DNA of 64,000 nt from assembly GCA_032622095.1 (NCBI GenBank), contig CP136069.1:183015122-183079121 (forward strand). The letters run 5' to 3'. The notes beneath the pieces were generated by a model. It was not told the origin of the DNA. It searched no databases and saw nothing but the letters and a program-made list of their open reading frames with translations. The DNA is from Siphonodentalium dalli (taxonomy: Eukaryota > Mollusca > Scaphopoda > Gadilida > Siphonodentaliidae). Of this stretch, positions 60,713-64,000 are shown piece after piece. Every line of letters begins with the position of its first letter. Within the stretch, counting starts at the first letter, position 1. The translations under genes and the position numbers were made by a program.

Positions 60713-60848
60713 CACCGGTCTGACGTTATAATGTGTAACACATGTCTGACGTTATAATGTGTAACACGGGTCTGACGTTATGTGTAACACATGTCTGACG
60801 TTATAATGTGTGACACCGGTCTGACGTTATAATGTGTAACACATGTCT
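60697..60848 (+). repeat. 26-bp minisatellite after GPCR4
   Basis: About six units, the first including TAT AAT GTG TAA of the receptor's own C-terminus. One unit lacks 'ataa', as does one after GPCR2, so the arrays share an ancestral variant. Confidence 0.92.
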
Positions 60849-62065
60849 TGACAAATTTATGTGTAGCGGCATCTGGAATAAAAAATGTATGGATTGCGCT
60901 GAAACTAGTGAACAGGAACATATTGGTTATCGCAGTAAAAGTATGTATATTATGAAAGCAATATATATGTGAACCATGTAAAATTTACCAATCCGACGGA
61001 TATATTATGAAATGGTGTTCCACACTAATGTTTAACTGTGGAGTGTTCAATATTGATCTTATATTATATTTCTTGTGAGATTATTTGGGCAAAATCGTCT
61101 CGCTGTGATGATTAATGCCCAGTTATCCGCGACAGAACTCTTCACTGATCGTTTCGGACCAAATACCATTGAAAAAAAATATTCACTCACCTTATCCCTT
61201 TCTATACTAATTAAATACACATTGAGGAGTTGTTACCTGGGAATTATTCAGATAATAAGTTCAACAATAGACGTTAAACGTTTGTTAAACTTATTATCTG
61301 AACATTTGCCTCCAAAAAATAGGCCTCCACTGTCATTTGCTTATTTTTCCTGAAACCCCCTCCATAAACCTCCTTTATAAACTACATACTAAAAATCAAC
61401 AACAATCAACAAAATTCTTGAGCAATCTATTTTTAAAATGCCCCAAAATAGCAAATTAGGAAATGATGTAAAACCAATGATTCACATGGTAATACGTTAA
61501 TTTTCTTCATAATTTGTTTAATCTAGTATTCTTATAAGCTTATGAGTAAAGCAGGGCATGTGGATCTTAATGTATTCAGTTACATGAATATTAATTTATT
61601 GAGTTACATTACCTCATTTGAGGCTCAAATATGGCATTTCATCACAACAGTTCTGTTTCGCAAGTCCATACAATGGAACACACATTTTATCTCAGAATAT
61701 ATTTTGTCTTCTTAATCATAGAGGAATATAGTAATAATAATGTGGATAATCTAGTTAGAAAATTACTAAAACATTGAAAATCCCTTCAAATACGGAATTT
61801 TACTCATTTTTGTAAATTGAGTCCCCGAAATAAGATAAACTCCATTTGTTGAAAGCACAAATCTTGAACATATACTTAACGAATCTGGGAAAGGTTTTCT
61901 GTTCTGTAATCAGGAAATTAGGACCTACAACATGGACAACATGGAAATTGGAAGGACTTGTGAATCTGTTTTTATATACATCCATGATAAGCCATAAATT
62001 TATTCTTTTTCTAAATGTTTCCATATTTTGTTCACAAAATTCACCAATGTCCCTTTTGGTGATTC
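60849..62065. repeat. Segmental duplication module D, copy 3
   Basis: This is the uninterrupted D copy. It shows the empty site of the 52284-55195 hAT near 61190 and carries a palindromic hairpin at about 61249-61304 ('ataataagttcaacaa' and near-complement). An open frame at 61846-62139 also appears in copy 1 and is not recognised as a protein. Confidence 0.85.
60877..60882 (+). terminator. Conserved polyadenylation signal AATAAA, GPCR4
   Basis: AATAAA lies 165 nt past the stop codon, just after the minisatellite. The same GGAATAAAAAATG context is kept after GPCR2 (49281) and, as CGAATAAAAAATG, after GPCR3 (51936), which supports use as the 3' end signal. Confidence 0.5.
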
Positions 62066-62159
62066 GTGTTGGTATTAGTGTGTTGTTTATAAATGGTTTA
62101 TGTACACTCTTCCTGCAAAGGAAAAAAGGTGGCAATTAGATAAAACCATAAATACACTG

Positions 62160-62380
62160 GACTAATCGAAGTTTGTCGCGAGTTTGTTCATATACCACTA
62201 CGGGAAGTTTCAGTGTAAGTATTTTGAAGTAAAATAAAATAGAATTGTCGAGTATGATTACACTGAGTAGTAACTGCTCCGCTTAGACGACTCCGCTTCC
62301 GATCGTCTGCCCAGTTCACTTCCGACGCACTCCAGTTCACTTCCGACGAACTCTAGTTCACTCGTGATCTTTTTAAGTTT
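62160..62380. repeat. Dispersed-repeat 3' end plus a 21-bp short tandem repeat
   Basis: 62170-62230 matches the end of the dispersed repeat at 12170-12240. At 62305-62362 the string 'agttcacttccgacg' recurs in about three units of 21 bp. Confidence 0.55.
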
Positions 62381-63385
62381 GACCGCGCTGGATTTTCCAA
62401 ATGGATTCACCAATGTAAGATATCCCCCCCCCCATAGTAAATTCGAATATATATCTGTGAAAAAAACGAATCAATCGATACCCACACGACAATGCAAGGT
62501 TTTAATAGACCAAAGTGTAATGTCCCCTTAACGGACCGTATAGATATACGGCCTTGGAATCATAAGATAGCTAGATTTGAAATTGGGTCGAAAAAGCTCC
62601 AGTTCACCACAGATAAGATCGGTTCACTTCCCGAACAAAAGACCTAGATCGTTGAGGATCAACAATATCCGGTAGATTGTCACGTAATTACCTATACACC
62701 CACTAGAACCCCCACTAGATTCATACCGCTTGATTCAATGACCAACAAGAAAACCATAGTTAGAAATGGTAACGCCACCAAGATCATATTATTGCTGAAT
62801 AGGTCACTCTCACCGGTTTTCTGTGATAAAGTTACCCAGGTTCCTAATTTTGTGATAAAGTTACCCAGGTTGGTGAGAATTGTGATAAAGTTACTCAGGT
62901 TAAGCAAATCTCACAATATCAACTCGATTTAAAAGTGACAGAGGGAAATATTGTTCAGTTTTGGCAAGTAATAGCCCTTATCAAGCATAAATTAAGACAT
63001 ATTAGTACTGTAGTTTGTCATTTTGATCACAAAAATCAATAATGTGTTGCTAAACATGAACTATTATTAACCTGGGTAGCTTTATCACATTCTTCTCCAA
63101 CCTGGGTAACTTTATCACAATTTCAGGAACCTGGGTAACTTTATCACAGAAAACCGGTGAGAGTGACCTATTCAGCCATATTATTAGCCATAAATAGAAA
63201 TTATAATATAATTATAATATAAACTAGCTTTCAAATTCCATGTCGTTTTCCAGTTTCTCGTGTTATACATATATTCTTCAAGCTGTCTCGCTTTTTATTA
63301 CACTAGCTGGTGGGCCCGACTTCGTCCGGGCTGTTCCCATCTGCTTTCCGGCGAAAGGCGCGATTTGACATTGAATTGACTATAA
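62380..63385. repeat. Partial module A, copy 3
   Basis: The left edge (62380-62408, 'gaccgcgctgg' onward) and 62735-63385 match module A. The part between them is replaced by unrelated sequence with a poly-C run at 62406. It carries the element at 62794-63176 and ends at the inverted-repeat element starting about 63386. No GPCR follows within the window. Confidence 0.8.
62794..63176. mobile_element. 383-bp TIR element with 9-bp target duplication CATATTATT
   Basis: The ends are inverted repeats of about 115 bp starting GCTGAATAGGTCACTCTCAC. Each contains three copies of 'gataaagttacccaggtt'. CATATTATT flanks both sides (62785-62793 and 63177-63185). The homologous sites in module A copies 1 (43321) and 2 (57346) are empty with one CATATTATT. 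A 9-bp duplication and long TIRs suggest a MULE-type MITE. Confidence 0.93.
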
Positions 63386-63942
63386 TATTCTCGTGTGCCA
63401 GAAAGACTCCTTAAAGTTGTGAATAAAATGAACAATATCTATTAGATGTTATTTAACAAGTCAATCAAATAATATTATTTATTAGTTAGTTGTGAATAAG
63501 TTGAAGAATATTTATTAGATGTTATTTAACAAGTCAATCAAATCATATTATTTGACTTGTTAAATAACATCTAATAAATATTCTTCATCTTATTCACAAC
63601 TTTAAGGAGTCCTTCTGGCACACGCGCATGTTTAATTATCGCCGTTTGATATATAATTGATAGAACATACCTCTATTATGATGATCGTGTCATTGTTTGT
63701 TTAAAATACGTGTCAATTGACATATTCGCACCCGTTCCCTCATTAAAATCAACATATTTCGCCCATTTTAGGGGACCTCCGCGATTTAATTTGCGTGATC
63801 AGGATACCCGCGCAGCAATCTCCGGGAGTGTATATATATAACTAATGAATAACATTATTTGATTGACTTAATAAATAACATCTAATAAATATTCTTCATC
63901 TTATTCACAACTTTAAGGAGTCCTTCTGACACACGAGAATAT
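63386..63942. mobile_element. Inverted-repeat element with an internal palindrome
   Basis: Outer ends 63386-63490 and 63837-63942 are inverted copies (ATATTCTCGTGTG, GACTCCTTAAAGTTGTGAAT, then TTATTAGATGTTATTTA). A third copy lies inside, and 63489-63601 forms a hairpin of about 55-bp arms. 'atcgccgtttgat' and 'atatataattgatagaac' follow both rightward ends, pointing to a tandem of two related elements. It truncates module A copy 3. The window ends 58 bp later, so the right limit may be incomplete. Confidence 0.75.
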
Positions 63943-64000
63943 TTATCGCCGTTTGATTTGCACCAAGTGAACTCGGCGCATATATAATTGATAGAACAGC

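Overview
This is AT-rich nuclear DNA from an animal. The evidence is a cluster of intronless rhodopsin-class (class A) GPCR genes, LINE and hAT relics, TTAA-type MITEs and a long satellite array. The mix suggests a marine invertebrate, but nothing in the window fixes the phylum. Only one complete, plausibly functional protein gene is visible (59573-60712). Almost everything else is repeat.

Layout. (1) 1-13.5 kb is repeat-derived. It holds a degenerate ~200-bp tandem repeat, several poly-G/poly-C-ended hAT-like pieces, a possible LTR, a LINE reverse-transcriptase relic on the minus strand ending at a 2.56-kb inverted-repeat element, a 152-bp TTAA-flanked MITE, TA/TACA microsatellites, and a perfect spacer-less palindrome of about 512 bp at 12977-13488. 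(2) 13564-40775 is one 27-kb block of ~181-194-bp satellite monomers. Its outer ends are exact 153-bp inverted copies of each other, each abutting a (TA)n tract. The monomers run in one orientation from 13.7 to 20.2 kb. After a unique spacer they run mostly in the other, with a ~1-kb island flipped back at 20.96-22.0 kb. From about 25.4 to 37.1 kb they form a higher-order repeat of ~3,023 bp (16 monomers, four copies). A 1,248-bp hAT relic with a perfect 8-bp target duplication sits in the array at 38770-40017. (3) 41-62 kb carries four paralogous class A GPCR genes in tandem on the plus strand, inside segmental duplications (an upstream module called A and a downstream module called D below). 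GPCR1 is frameshifted and loses its 3' end. GPCR2 has a nonsense codon and an 819-bp transposon. GPCR3 has one nonsense codon. GPCR4 is intact at 379 aa. A 26-bp minisatellite follows each of the three genes that reach the stop codon, and it includes the stop codon itself. (4) 62-64 kb is a partial third copy of module A, broken by two more inverted-repeat elements.

Because the modules are duplicated, one copy often gives the empty site for an insertion in another. Several transposon boundaries and target duplications can therefore be read directly. The picture is a tandem receptor family undergoing birth and death in a transposon-dense region beside a large, recently amplified, inverted satellite block. 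No operon-like organisation is present.
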